Shown here: positions 47,762 through 54,956 of the stretch, piece by piece | Layout of the letters: every line of letters begins with the position of its first letter | Position numbering within the stretch: the stretch's first letter is position 1 | Assembly (NCBI RefSeq): GCF_021172045.1 | Contig: NZ_CP087164.1 | Coordinates: 62,001 to 126,000, forward strand | DNA from: Capillimicrobium parvum | GTDB lineage: Bacteria > Actinomycetota > Thermoleophilia > Solirubrobacterales > Solirubrobacteraceae | Direction: 5' to 3' | DNA length: 64,000 bases | Notes under the pieces: model-generated | Told to the model about the DNA's origin: nothing | The model's input: only the letters and a program-made list of their open reading frames with translations | The model's database searches: none | Translations under genes and position numbers: made by a program

Positions 47762-49819
47762 ATGACCAGCCTGCTCAAGCGCGCCCAGCGCTACTCGGAT
47801 CTCGTCGCCGCGCTCGTCGTGGTGCTCGTCGTCGTGATGATGGTCGTCCCGCTGCCGCCGATGCTGCTGGACCTGATGATCACCGCGAACATCTCGGCGG
47901 CGCTCGCGGTGGTCATCGCGACGCTCTACCTGCCGCGCGCGCTCGACTTCTCGTCGTTCCCGTCGCTGCTGCTGCTCACGACGCTGTTCCGCCTCGCGAT
48001 CAACGTCAGCGTCACGCGGCTCATCCTGCTGCACGGCGACGCCGGCCACGTCGTCGAGGCGTTCGGCAAGTTCGTCGTGGGCGGCAACGTCGTCGTCGGC
48101 CTGGTCATCTTCCTCATCCTCATCGTCATCCAGTTCGTCGTCGTGACGAACGGCGCGGGGCGCGTGGCCGAGGTCGGCGCGCGCTTCACCCTCGACGCGA
48201 TGCCGGGCAAGCAGATGGCGATCGACGCGGACCTGAACGCCGGCCAGATCACCGAGGAGGAGGCCCGGCGCCGGCGCAAGGAGATCAGCGACGAGGCCGA
48301 CTTCTACGGCGCGATGGACGGCGCGTCGAAGTTCGTCAAGGGCGACGCGATCGCCGCTGTGCTCATCACGTTCGTCAACCTCGCGGGCGGCATCGTCGTC
48401 GGCGTCATCCAGCAGGGGATGCCGTTCGGCGAGGCGATCAACCACTTCTCGCTGCTGTCGGTCGGCGACGGCCTCTGCGCCCAGATCCCGGCGCTGCTCA
48501 TCTCCGTGGCGACCGGCATCATCGTCACGCGCTCGACGTCCGACAAGGACCTCGGCACCGACCTCGCCGGCCAGGTCCTCGGCCAGCGCAAGGCGCCGGT
48601 CGTCGCGGGCGCGGTCATCTGCGCGTTCGCGCTGGTCCCGGGCCTGCCGAAGCTGCCGTTCCTGCTCATCGGCGGCCTCATGTTCTTCGGCGGCCGCGCC
48701 ATGGCGAAGATGGCCGACCGCAAGGCGGCCGAGGAGGCGGCGGTGGCCGCGCTGCCCAAGCCCGTCTCCGAGACGAACCCGAACAACCCCTACGAGGCGC
48801 TGGCCATCGACCCGCTCGAGCTGACGATCGGCTTCGGCCTGGTCCCGCTCGTGGACTCGTCGGCCGGCGGGTCGCTGCTGAGCCGCGTGAGCGCCGTGCG
48901 CAAGCAGCTCGCCCAGCAGCTCGGCACCGTCGTGCCGAAGGTCCGCATCCACGACGAGGTGGGCCTCGGCTCCCACGAGTACGCGCTGAAGGTCCGCGGC
49001 AGCGAGGTCGCCCGCGGCCGCGTGATGGCCGGCCACCAGCTCGCCCTGGACCCGGGCGACGCGTTCGGCAAGGTCTCCGGGGTCGAGACGACCGAGCCGG
49101 CGTTCGGGCTGCCCGCCACGTGGATCGCCGACGACGGCCGCGCCGAGGCCGAGGCGCTCGGCTACACCGTGGTCGACGCGGAATCGGTCATCGTCACCCA
49201 CCTCACGGAGACGATCCGCCGCCACGTCGACGAGCTGCTGACGCGCCAGGACACGCGCGAGCTGCTCGACGGGCTGAAGGAGCAGAACGCGGCCGTGGTC
49301 GAGGAGGTCGTCCCGGACCTGCTGACCGTCGGCGAGATCCAGCGGGTCCTGCAGGCGCTGCTCGCCGAGGGCGTCTCGATCCGGGACCTCGGGACGATCC
49401 TCGAGGCGATCGGCGACAAGGCCCGCCTCACGCGGGACCCGACGCTCCTGGCGGAGTACGCGCGCCAGGCGCTCGGCCGGACCATCGTCGCGCCCCACGT
49501 CGAGAGCGATCACGTCCTCAAGGCGATCGCGCTCGACCCGGCCGTCGAGCAGGAGGTCTCCGACGCGATCGCGACCACGGCGGAGGGCGAGTACCTGGCG
49601 ATGGCGCCGTCGCGCGCCCAGGCGCTGCTGCAGGCGCTGGCCACGCAGTCCGAGGGCGCGGTCGCGCGCGGGCGCCGGCCCGTCCTGCTGTGCTCCTCGC
49701 GCGTGCGCCGTCACCTGCGCCGGCTGTGCTCGCAGGCCCTTCCCCAGCTTTCGGTGTGTGCCTACAACGAGGTCACGCCCGGCATCAACGTCGAGACGAT
49801 CGGAGTCGTGAGCGCGTGA
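47762..49819 (+). CDS. flhA: Flagellar export platform protein FlhA
   Basis: A 685-residue FHIPEP-family protein. The N-terminal half has eight membrane segments with the family signature (FRLAINVSVTRLILLHGDAGHVVEAFGKFVVGGNVVVGLVIFLILIVIQFVVVTNGAGRVAEVGARFTLDAMPGKQMAIDADLNAGQI); from about residue 340 a cytosolic domain forms the nonameric ring that receives chaperone-substrate complexes (such as FliS-flagellin). ATG 47762 follows the promoter by 38 bp. flhF overlaps its end. Confidence 0.97.
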   Translation: MTSLLKRAQRYSDLVAALVVVLVVVMMVVPLPPMLLDLMITANISAALAVVIATLYLPRALDFSSFPSLLLLTTLFRLAINVSVTRLILLHGDAGHVVEAFGKFVVGGNVVVGLVIFLILIVIQFVVVTNGAGRVAEVGARFTLDAMPGKQMAIDADLNAGQITEEEARRRRKEISDEADFYGAMDGASKFVKGDAIAAVLITFVNLAGGIVVGVIQQGMPFGEAINHFSLLSVGDGLCAQIPALLISVATGIIVTRSTSDKDLGTDLAGQVLGQRKAPVVAGAVICAFALVPGLPKLPFLLIGGLMFFGGRAMAKMADRKAAEEAAVAALPKPVSETNPNNPYEALAIDPLELTIGFGLVPLVDSSAGGSLLSRVSAVRKQLAQQLGTVVPKVRIHDEVGLGSHEYALKVRGSEVARGRVMAGHQLALDPGDAFGKVSGVETTEPAFGLPATWIADDGRAEAEALGYTVVDAESVIVTHLTETIRRHVDELLTRQDTRELLDGLKEQNAAVVEEVVPDLLTVGEIQRVLQALLAEGVSIRDLGTILEAIGDKARLTRDPTLLAEYARQALGRTIVAPHVESDHVLKAIALDPAVEQEVSDAIATTAEGEYLAMAPSRAQALLQALATQSEGAVARGRRPVLLCSSRVRRHLRRLCSQALPQLSVCAYNEVTPGINVETIGVVSA

Positions 49820-51132
49820 GACCCCGCGGGTCCCTCCACAGCAACGAACCAGCTCTACGGGGCGAGTCATCAGGAGGCGCCGCCGTCCAGCAGCGCACCT
49901 TCCGCGGCCGTTCCCTCGCCGACGTGCTCCCTCAGATCAAGGAGGAGCTCGGCGAGGACGCCGTCGCCGTCGAGGTCCGTCACGGGCGCAGCGGCGGCGT
50001 CGGCGGGTTCTTCGCGCAGAAGTGCGTCGAGGTGGACGCCGTGCCCGGGGTCGAGGAGGCTGCGCAGGCGCTGGCGCCGCCGGACGACGCCGACTTCGAG
50101 TCGCTCCTGGCCGCGGCGCAGTCGGCGCCCGCCGCCGACCCGGTGGTGAGCGCCGCCGTGCCCGGCAGCTGGGACCAGCTGATCGAGCATGCGCGCGAGG
50201 CGGCGGACGAGCGGGCCGCCGTCAGCGAGGTGCCCGGCGCGCCGCGCGCCCGCGAGGGCGCCTCGGCGCTGGCCGCGCTGTTCGCGCCCGATGCCGCGCC
50301 GGTCCCGCCCCCGTCGCCTGCGCCCGCCGCGGTCGCCGCTCCGGCTCCCATGGTGGAGGTCGCGCCGTCGTGGCCGGACGCCGCGCTCGCCATCCAGCGC
50401 TCGCTCAGCGGGAAGGGCATGGACGCCGGCCTGGTCGCCGAGATCGTCGGCGAGGCGGTCGACCATCTGCTGCCGTTCTCCTCGGAGGGCGCGCTGCGCC
50501 CGCTCGTCGCGGGCCAGCTCGCGCGCTGCCTGCCGCCGCTGCCCCGCCGGCGCCCCGGCCGCGTGGTCATCGGCTTCGTCGGCGCGGGCGGAGCGGGCAA
50601 GACGAAGTGCGTGTCGCGCCTCGCGCTCGCCTACGCGCGCCGCGGCGACCGGCCGGTCGCCTGCCTCACGCTGCGCCCGAAGGATCACGGCGCCGAGCTC
50701 ATGGCTGACGTGTCCGAGGCCGGCGTCGCCGTTCACGCGGCCGAGGATGCCGCCGGCGCGTGCGCGTTCGTCGAGCGCCTCGACGAGCGCGCGGTCGTCG
50801 TCGTCGACACCCCGGGCGTCTCGCCGAAGGCGGAGGCGGAGCTGCGCGCCCTCGCCGCGGAGCTGCGCCGGCTGCAGCTCGACGAGTGCCACCTGACCCT
50901 GCCCGCGACCCTGTCGCCATGGGCGGCGGGCGAGCTGGTCCGCGGCACGCGGTCGCTCGGCGTCGACGCGCTGGCGCTGACGCACGTCGACGAGACCGAG
51001 CACCTCGGCGCGGCGATCGGCGCCGCCATCGACGCCCGGCTGCCGATCTCCTACGTCGGCCGCGGCGGCGGCACCCGCGGCGGCCTGCGTCCCGCGCTGG
51101 TCGAGGCGCTCGCGCTCGAGCTCGTCGGCTGA
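49816..51132 (+). CDS. flhF: FlhF-type SRP-like GTPase, divergent
   Basis: A 438-residue protein. Family similarity starts at RTFRGRSLADVLPQIKEELGEDAVAVEVRHG (about residues 26-56), followed by an Ala/Pro linker and the GTPase domain (about 240-435) with Walker A GAGGAGKTKCVSRLALAYARRG. The switch motif reads VVVDTPGVSP instead of DTAGRS and the base-recognition motif reads LTHVDET instead of T-K-x-D, so nucleotide handling may be unusual. GTG 49816 overlaps the flhA stop and adds about 25 residues; the strong AGGAGG at 49871-49876 has no usual start codon at the right distance. FlhF normally governs flagellar number or position; no flhG follows. Confidence 0.85.
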   Translation: MRPRGSLHSNEPALRGESSGGAAVQQRTFRGRSLADVLPQIKEELGEDAVAVEVRHGRSGGVGGFFAQKCVEVDAVPGVEEAAQALAPPDDADFESLLAAAQSAPAADPVVSAAVPGSWDQLIEHAREAADERAAVSEVPGAPRAREGASALAALFAPDAAPVPPPSPAPAAVAAPAPMVEVAPSWPDAALAIQRSLSGKGMDAGLVAEIVGEAVDHLLPFSSEGALRPLVAGQLARCLPPLPRRRPGRVVIGFVGAGGAGKTKCVSRLALAYARRGDRPVACLTLRPKDHGAELMADVSEAGVAVHAAEDAAGACAFVERLDERAVVVVDTPGVSPKAEAELRALAAELRRLQLDECHLTLPATLSPWAAGELVRGTRSLGVDALALTHVDETEHLGAAIGAAIDARLPISYVGRGGGTRGGLRPALVEALALELVG

Positions 51133-51148
51133 GCCATCCGTCCAACGC

Positions 51149-51177
51149 ACCGGCCCCCGCCTGCAGCGGCGGGCCGG
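51149..51177 (+). terminator. GC-rich hairpin after flhF
   Basis: ACCGGCCCCCGCC and GGCGGGCCGGT (with one bulged base) form a stem around TGCAGC between flhF and the small membrane protein gene. No T-run. Probably a partial terminator or attenuator. Confidence 0.5.
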
Positions 51178-51199
51178 TCCCACCGAGGAGTACGGCACC

Positions 51200-51538
51200 A
51201 TGGCCAAGAAGAAGGACAAGAAGGCGGCCAAGGGTGGTGGGGCCGACCCCACCACCCCGCGCCTGAGCGCCCATCCGAAGGCGCGCCGACAGATCCGCGC
51301 GGCGAAGGCCTGGAGCGGCCTGACCGTGTTCCTGCTCGTCCAGTTCCTCGCGCTTCGCGCCGGGCTGCCGATGTTCGACGCGGGCCTGCGGGCGCTGGCT
51401 GCGGGTGTCGCGGCGTACGTGGCGGCGTGGCTGATCGCCGTCGTGATCTGGCGCCAGCTGGCCATGGCCGAGGTCGAGGCGTTCCGGCGGCGGATGGCCG
51501 CCGCGGCGAGGTCCGGCGCGGAGGCCGAGGGCGCGTAG
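51200..51538 (+). CDS. Small membrane protein after flhF
   Basis: A 112-residue protein: Lys-rich N-terminus (MAKKKDKKAAKGGG), two predicted membrane helices (about residues 39-58, SGLTVFLLVQFLALRAGLPM, and 65-86, LRALAAGVAAYVAAWLIAVVIW), and a charged C-terminal tail. GAGGAG precedes ATG 51200. I recognise no family. Its place between flhF and the flagellin-modification gene suggests a link to flagella, but that is inference. Confidence 0.65.
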   Translation: MAKKKDKKAAKGGGADPTTPRLSAHPKARRQIRAAKAWSGLTVFLLVQFLALRAGLPMFDAGLRALAAGVAAYVAAWLIAVVIWRQLAMAEVEAFRRRMAAAARSGAEAEGA

Positions 51539-51550
51539 CCCTGAGCGCCG

Positions 51551-51748
51551 GTGCACCAGCGCATCGACCCGATCGGCCCGCGCACGGACGGCCCCGGGTG
51601 GGTCATGCCGGTGGCGGGCATGCGCCGCGTGGAGCGGCGCGAGGAGGACGAGCCGCGTCGCGAGCGGGAGCCGCGGCGCCGCTCTCCGTCCCCGCCCCGG
51701 CGGGCGGGCGCGCCCGACGCGGCGGGCCACGTCGACGTCGAGGTGTAG
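51551..51748 (+). CDS. Small basic hypothetical protein
   Basis: A 65-residue frame from GTG 51551, 12 bp after the membrane protein gene. The first 25 residues (VHQRIDPIGPRTDGPGWVMPVAGMRRV) look like a short conserved motif, the rest is Arg/Glu/Pro-rich and probably disordered. No family recognised; it may or may not be expressed. Confidence 0.4.
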   Translation: MHQRIDPIGPRTDGPGWVMPVAGMRRVERREEDEPRREREPRRRSPSPPRRAGAPDAAGHVDVEV

Positions 51749-51790
51749 TGGTCCGGGCCCGGGGCCCCGCGGCGCCGCCCCGGCCTCACC

Positions 51791-51833
51791 GAGCGTCGAG
51801 TTCCTCAGCGTCATGCTGAGGAAGTCGACGCTC
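51791..51833. repeat. 19-bp inverted repeat (hairpin) before the glycosyltransferase promoter
   Basis: GAGCGTCGAGTTCCTCAGC (51791-51809), loop GTCAT, and its complement with one mismatch (51815-51833). It ends 13 bp before the -35 element at 51847 and could terminate the flhF operon or serve as an operator. Confidence 0.8.
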
Positions 51834-51846
51834 GACGTCCACGCAG

Positions 51847-51876
51847 CTCAAGTCGCGGCCGCGCCGGCCGATGACC
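51847..51876 (+). promoter_or_regulatory. Sigma-28-type promoter of the flagellin-linked glycosyltransferase
   Basis: CTCAAG (51847-51852), 14 bases, GCCGATGACC (51867-51876), then CTGGT and GTG 51882, predicting a leaderless mRNA. Confidence 0.8.
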
Positions 51877-51881
51877 CTGGT

Positions 51882-53048
51882 GTGCAGGCCTCGATCCTGA
51901 TCGTGCTCGACGGCGGCGCCGAGCAGGCGCTGCGGTGCCTGGCGTCCATCGCCGCCCTCGACGCCGGCTCGCCCGAGCACGAGGTGGTCATCGTCGACGA
52001 CGCCTCCGTCGGCCTCGACGGGCTGCTCGCCCGGCTCGACGGCGACGTCGCGGTCGTGCGCACACCGCGCCGCGAGGGCTTCGCTGCCGCCGCGACCCGC
52101 GGCCTGCACCGCTGCACCGGCGACGTCGTCGTGCTGCTGCGCGGCGCACCCGAGGTCGCCTCCGGCTTCCTGGGCCCGCTCGTGGCCGCGCTGGCCGACC
52201 CGGGCCGCGCGGCCGCCACCGCGGTCACCGCACAGGCGCTCGACGAGCCGGCCGTCGCCGCGCACGCCGTCGCCGTGCGCCGCACCGACGTTCCCGCTCT
52301 TCCCGCCGCGCCCGCCGGCCTGGAGATCGCCGCGCTCTGCGCGCAGCTCGCCCGTCGCGGCAGCGTCGATCCGATCGAGCGCAGCGCCGTCGGCGCGCCC
52401 GGCGCCCGCACCGGCGGCTGCCGCCGCGCGCCCGGCGAGGCGGTCGAGCTGACGATCGTCATCCCGACCCTCGATGCCGCCGGCGACCGCGTGCGCCGCT
52501 GCATCGCCGCCGCACAGGCGACCACCGAGGCGCCCCACGAGATCGTCGTCGTCGACAACGGCGCCCCACCGCAGGGCTTCACCGCGCCCGTCAACGCCGG
52601 CCTGCGCGCTGCCCGCGGCCGCTACGCCGTCGTGCTCAACGACGACGTCGAGCTGCTGCCCGGCTGGTGGCCGCCGCTGCGCGCCGCGCTCGACGCGGGC
52701 GCCGCCGTCGCCTTCCCGCTGACGATCGACGGCGCCATGCGTACCGACTTCGCCGCCTGGTGCTTCGCGCTCTCGCGCGAGACCCTCGACGAGTTCGCCG
52801 TGGCCGAGGGCGAGTTCCTCGATCCCGAGCTCGTCGTCTGGTACCAGGACACCGACCTGCTGCAGCGCCTGCGCGAGGCCGGACGCCCACCGGTGCTCGT
52901 CGAGACATCGACGATCCGCCACGGGCTGTCGGAGACCGTCGGCAGCGAGGACCCCGGCCTGCGCGCGTGGATCGCCGCCCAGGTCCGCGCCGATCAGGCC
53001 GCCTTCGAGCACCGGCACGGCACCGCCGTGGCCGGCGCCGCACGCTGA
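51882..53048 (+). CDS. Double GT-A glycosyltransferase next to flagellin
   Basis: A 388-residue protein with two tandem GT2-like folds. The first (residues 1-170) starts VQASILIVLDGGAEQALRCLASIAAL and has VVIVDDASVGLDGLL; it seems to lack a clear DxD motif. The second (about 187-380) has VELTIVIPTLDAAGDRVRRCIAAA, VVVDNGAPPQGF, NAGLRAARGRYAVVLNDDVELLPGW (the NDD being the likely metal-binding site) and WYQDTDLLQRL. It lies immediately upstream of flagellin and has a sigma-28-type promoter, so flagellin glycosylation is the likely role. GTG 51882 is five bases after the -10 element. Confidence 0.85.
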   Translation: MQASILIVLDGGAEQALRCLASIAALDAGSPEHEVVIVDDASVGLDGLLARLDGDVAVVRTPRREGFAAAATRGLHRCTGDVVVLLRGAPEVASGFLGPLVAALADPGRAAATAVTAQALDEPAVAAHAVAVRRTDVPALPAAPAGLEIAALCAQLARRGSVDPIERSAVGAPGARTGGCRRAPGEAVELTIVIPTLDAAGDRVRRCIAAAQATTEAPHEIVVVDNGAPPQGFTAPVNAGLRAARGRYAVVLNDDVELLPGWWPPLRAALDAGAAVAFPLTIDGAMRTDFAAWCFALSRETLDEFAVAEGEFLDPELVVWYQDTDLLQRLREAGRPPVLVETSTIRHGLSETVGSEDPGLRAWIAAQVRADQAAFEHRHGTAVAGAAR

Positions 53049-53054
53049 CGACAT

Positions 53055-53186
53055 CCCACGGGGCCCACGTCCCGCCGGCACGGGCAGCCGGAAGAACTCG
53101 TGGGCCGCGACGGCGGTGGTCTCGCCTCGGCGCACAGGCCTGCCGCATGCCGACCGTGCAGGCCGCGGGCCGGCGTCGGCACCCTG
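53055..53186 (-). repeat. Dispersed intergenic repeat, copy C (long form)
   Basis: On the minus strand the segment begins CAGGGTGCCGACGCCGGCC and ends CCGGCGGGACGTGGGCCCC-GTGGG, the same two end motifs as at 3.1 and 4.85 kb, but with an unrelated or diverged middle of about 75 bp. It occupies most of the gap between the glycosyltransferase and flagellin genes; the rest of that gap (to 53318) holds the flagellin promoter region and leader, and no other gene is seen. Confidence 0.7.
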
Positions 53187-53220
53187 GAGCGCTCGTCGCT
53201 CCATCAAGCGTCCAGGCGCC

Positions 53221-53251
53221 CTACAGCCCCCGGTCCCGTCCGCCGACAACC
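53221..53251 (+). promoter_or_regulatory. Possible sigma-28 promoter of flagellin
   Basis: CTACAG (53221-53226), 15 bases, GCCGACAACC (53242-53251). The -10 fits, but the -35 deviates and the spacing is one base longer than at the other sites. Leader of about 67 nt; GGAGAG precedes the ATG. Confidence 0.45.
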
Positions 53252-53318
53252 GGGAGGCAGGAGGTGACAAGGAGTTGCCTCCGGGACGATCAACCCACGT
53301 TCTCAAGGAGAGAGACGC

Positions 53319-54128
53319 ATGTCCCTTCGCATCCAGAACAACGTCGAGGCCTTCGGCGCCCACCGCAACCTGCAGTCGACCTCGGGCGCGATCTCGAAGT
53401 CGATGGAGCGCCTGTCGTCCGGCTACCGCATCAACCGCGGCGCCGACGACGCCGCCGGTCTAGGCATCTCCGAGAAGATGCGCGGCCAGATCAAGGGCCT
53501 GGCTCAGGCTCAGCGCAACATCGGCGACGGCGTGTCGATGGTGCAGACGGCTGAGGCCAACCTCGACGAGGTCCACTCGATGCTCCAGCGCGTTCGCGAG
53601 CTGGCGGTCCAGTACAACAACTCGACCAACTCGGCGGCCAACCAGTCGGCCATCCAGTCCGAGGTCTACCAGCTCGCGTCGGAGATCGAGCGCATCGGCA
53701 GCTCCGCGCAGTTCAACGGCATCTCGCTGCTGAACACGACCGGCTCCGTGACGTTCCAGGTCGGCGCCAACGACGGTCAGGTCATCACGGTGGCCCTGAT
53801 CTCGCTCGGCTCGACCGTCGGCGGCGGCGTGTCCACCTGGTACAGCCTGGGCACCTCCACGGCCATCTCGCAGATCGACGCGGCCATCGACGGCGTCAGC
53901 GCCGCCCGCGCCACGTTCGGCGCGGTGCAGAACCGCCTCGAGCACGCGAACGCGGCCAGCGCGGCCTACCAGGAGAACCTGGTGGCGGCCGAGTCGCGGA
54001 TCCGCGACGTGGACATGGCGGAGGAGATGATCAACTTCACCAAGAACCAGGTCCTCTCCCAGGCCGGCCAGTCGATGCTGAGCCAGGCCAACCAGTCCAG
54101 CCAGGGCGTCCTCTCGCTCCTGCGGTAA
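53319..54128 (+). CDS. hag: Flagellin
   Basis: A 269-residue filament protein. The N-terminal D0/D1 is intact (MSLRIQNNVEAFGAHRNLQSTSGAISKSMERLSSGYRINRGADDAAGLGISEKMRGQIKGLAQAQRNIGDGVSMVQTAEANLDEVHSMLQRVRELAVQ), and the C-terminal half is likewise typical (AAIDGVSAARATFGAVQNRLEHANAASAAYQENLVAAESRIRDVDMAEEMINFTKNQVLSQAGQSMLSQANQSSQGVLSLLR). Only about 60 residues lie between them, so this is a compact flagellin without large outer domains. GGAGAG precedes ATG 53319; a terminator follows. Confidence 0.98.
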   Translation: MSLRIQNNVEAFGAHRNLQSTSGAISKSMERLSSGYRINRGADDAAGLGISEKMRGQIKGLAQAQRNIGDGVSMVQTAEANLDEVHSMLQRVRELAVQYNNSTNSAANQSAIQSEVYQLASEIERIGSSAQFNGISLLNTTGSVTFQVGANDGQVITVALISLGSTVGGGVSTWYSLGTSTAISQIDAAIDGVSAARATFGAVQNRLEHANAASAAYQENLVAAESRIRDVDMAEEMINFTKNQVLSQAGQSMLSQANQSSQGVLSLLR

Positions 54129-54162
54129 GGGTCTCCCTTTCCCGAGCCGCTTGAGGCAATGG

Positions 54163-54188
54163 CGGGCCGTCCCCTCGGGGGCGGCCCG
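54163..54188 (+). terminator. Terminator hairpin of flagellin
   Basis: CGGGCCG...CCCC (54163 on) pairs with GGGG...CGGCCCG (to 54188) around a TCG loop, directly after the flagellin stop and before the next sigma-28-type promoter. A T-containing tract (TCGTCGTCT) follows. Confidence 0.75.
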
Positions 54189-54199
54189 TCGTCGTCTCC

Positions 54200-54229
54200 C
54201 TCAAGCCCGCGTCCAGGCGTCCGATCACC
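54200..54229 (+). promoter_or_regulatory. Sigma-28-type promoter of the CHAP hydrolase
   Basis: CTCAAG (54200-54205), 14 bases, TCCGATCACC (54220-54229), then six bases and ATG 54236: leaderless. Confidence 0.8.
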
Positions 54230-54235
54230 GGGACG

Positions 54236-54895
54236 ATGAGCGTCACCGAGGCCCTGACCCGCATCTCGCAGATCCAGGCGCTCCTGTCCCCGCACCCCGT
54301 CGCGCCTTCCGCCGTGAACCAGGCCGCGACCCCCGCCGTCAACATGGCGGCCTCGACCTCCCCGAGCGGCTCCTTCCAGAGCCTGCTGGCCCAGAACGCC
54401 GCGCTCGGCGCGACCGGCAGCGCGACGTTCGCCCCGGCCGGCGCCTCCTCCGGCCCCACCGCCGCGCGCATGCTGCAGATCGCCTCGGCCGAGGTCGGCC
54501 AGGCCGAGCAGCCTCCGGGCTCCAACGACTCCACGCGCATCGCGCAGTACCGCGCGGCGACCGCCGGCTCCGGCGTCGGCCCGTGGTGCGCCTACTTCAC
54601 CTCCTGGGTGGCCAATCAGGCCGGCGCGCCGATCGGCGAGGCCGGCCAGGGCTTCGGCGCGGTGCAGTCCGTCGCCGACTGGGCCCAGCGCACCGGACGC
54701 TGGACCGCCGCCGGCAGCGGCGCGCCGCAGCCCGGTGACCTGATCGTCTGGGGCGGGCGCCACATCGGCATCGTCGAGTCCGTCGGAGCCGACGGCTCCA
54801 TCAGCACGATCGAGGGCAACTCCTCCGACCGCGTCTCGCGCCGCACGTACGGCGCCGACGGCGGCGGCGCCACAGGCTTCGTGCACGTCGGCTGA
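54236..54895 (+). CDS. CHAP-domain peptidoglycan hydrolase with putative flagellar export leader
   Basis: A 219-residue protein. The C-terminal 130 residues form a CHAP/NlpC-type amidase domain: RMLQIASAEVGQAEQPPGSNDSTRIAQY and WCAYFTSWVANQAG (catalytic Cys), then PQPGDLIVWGGRHIGIVESV (catalytic His). No Sec signal is present. The N-terminus MSVTEALTRISQIQALL and SFQSLL (residues about 46-51) match the leader of the transglycosylase at 19.8 kb, suggesting export by the flagellar machinery. A sigma-28-type promoter lies six bases before the ATG. Confidence 0.85.
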   Translation: MSVTEALTRISQIQALLSPHPVAPSAVNQAATPAVNMAASTSPSGSFQSLLAQNAALGATGSATFAPAGASSGPTAARMLQIASAEVGQAEQPPGSNDSTRIAQYRAATAGSGVGPWCAYFTSWVANQAGAPIGEAGQGFGAVQSVADWAQRTGRWTAAGSGAPQPGDLIVWGGRHIGIVESVGADGSISTIEGNSSDRVSRRTYGADGGGATGFVHVG

Positions 54896-54956
54896 CCGGG
54901 CGTCCCGCGCCGGGCGCGGGTTGCGCCGAGCGCCGCCATCTGGGCAGAGTTGCGCG

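Noticed and set aside
47045-49870. 941-residue minus-strand frame covering flhA
   Set aside because: Only its last part (the TetR gene) is real; the remainder is antisense to the fully typical FlhA sequence.
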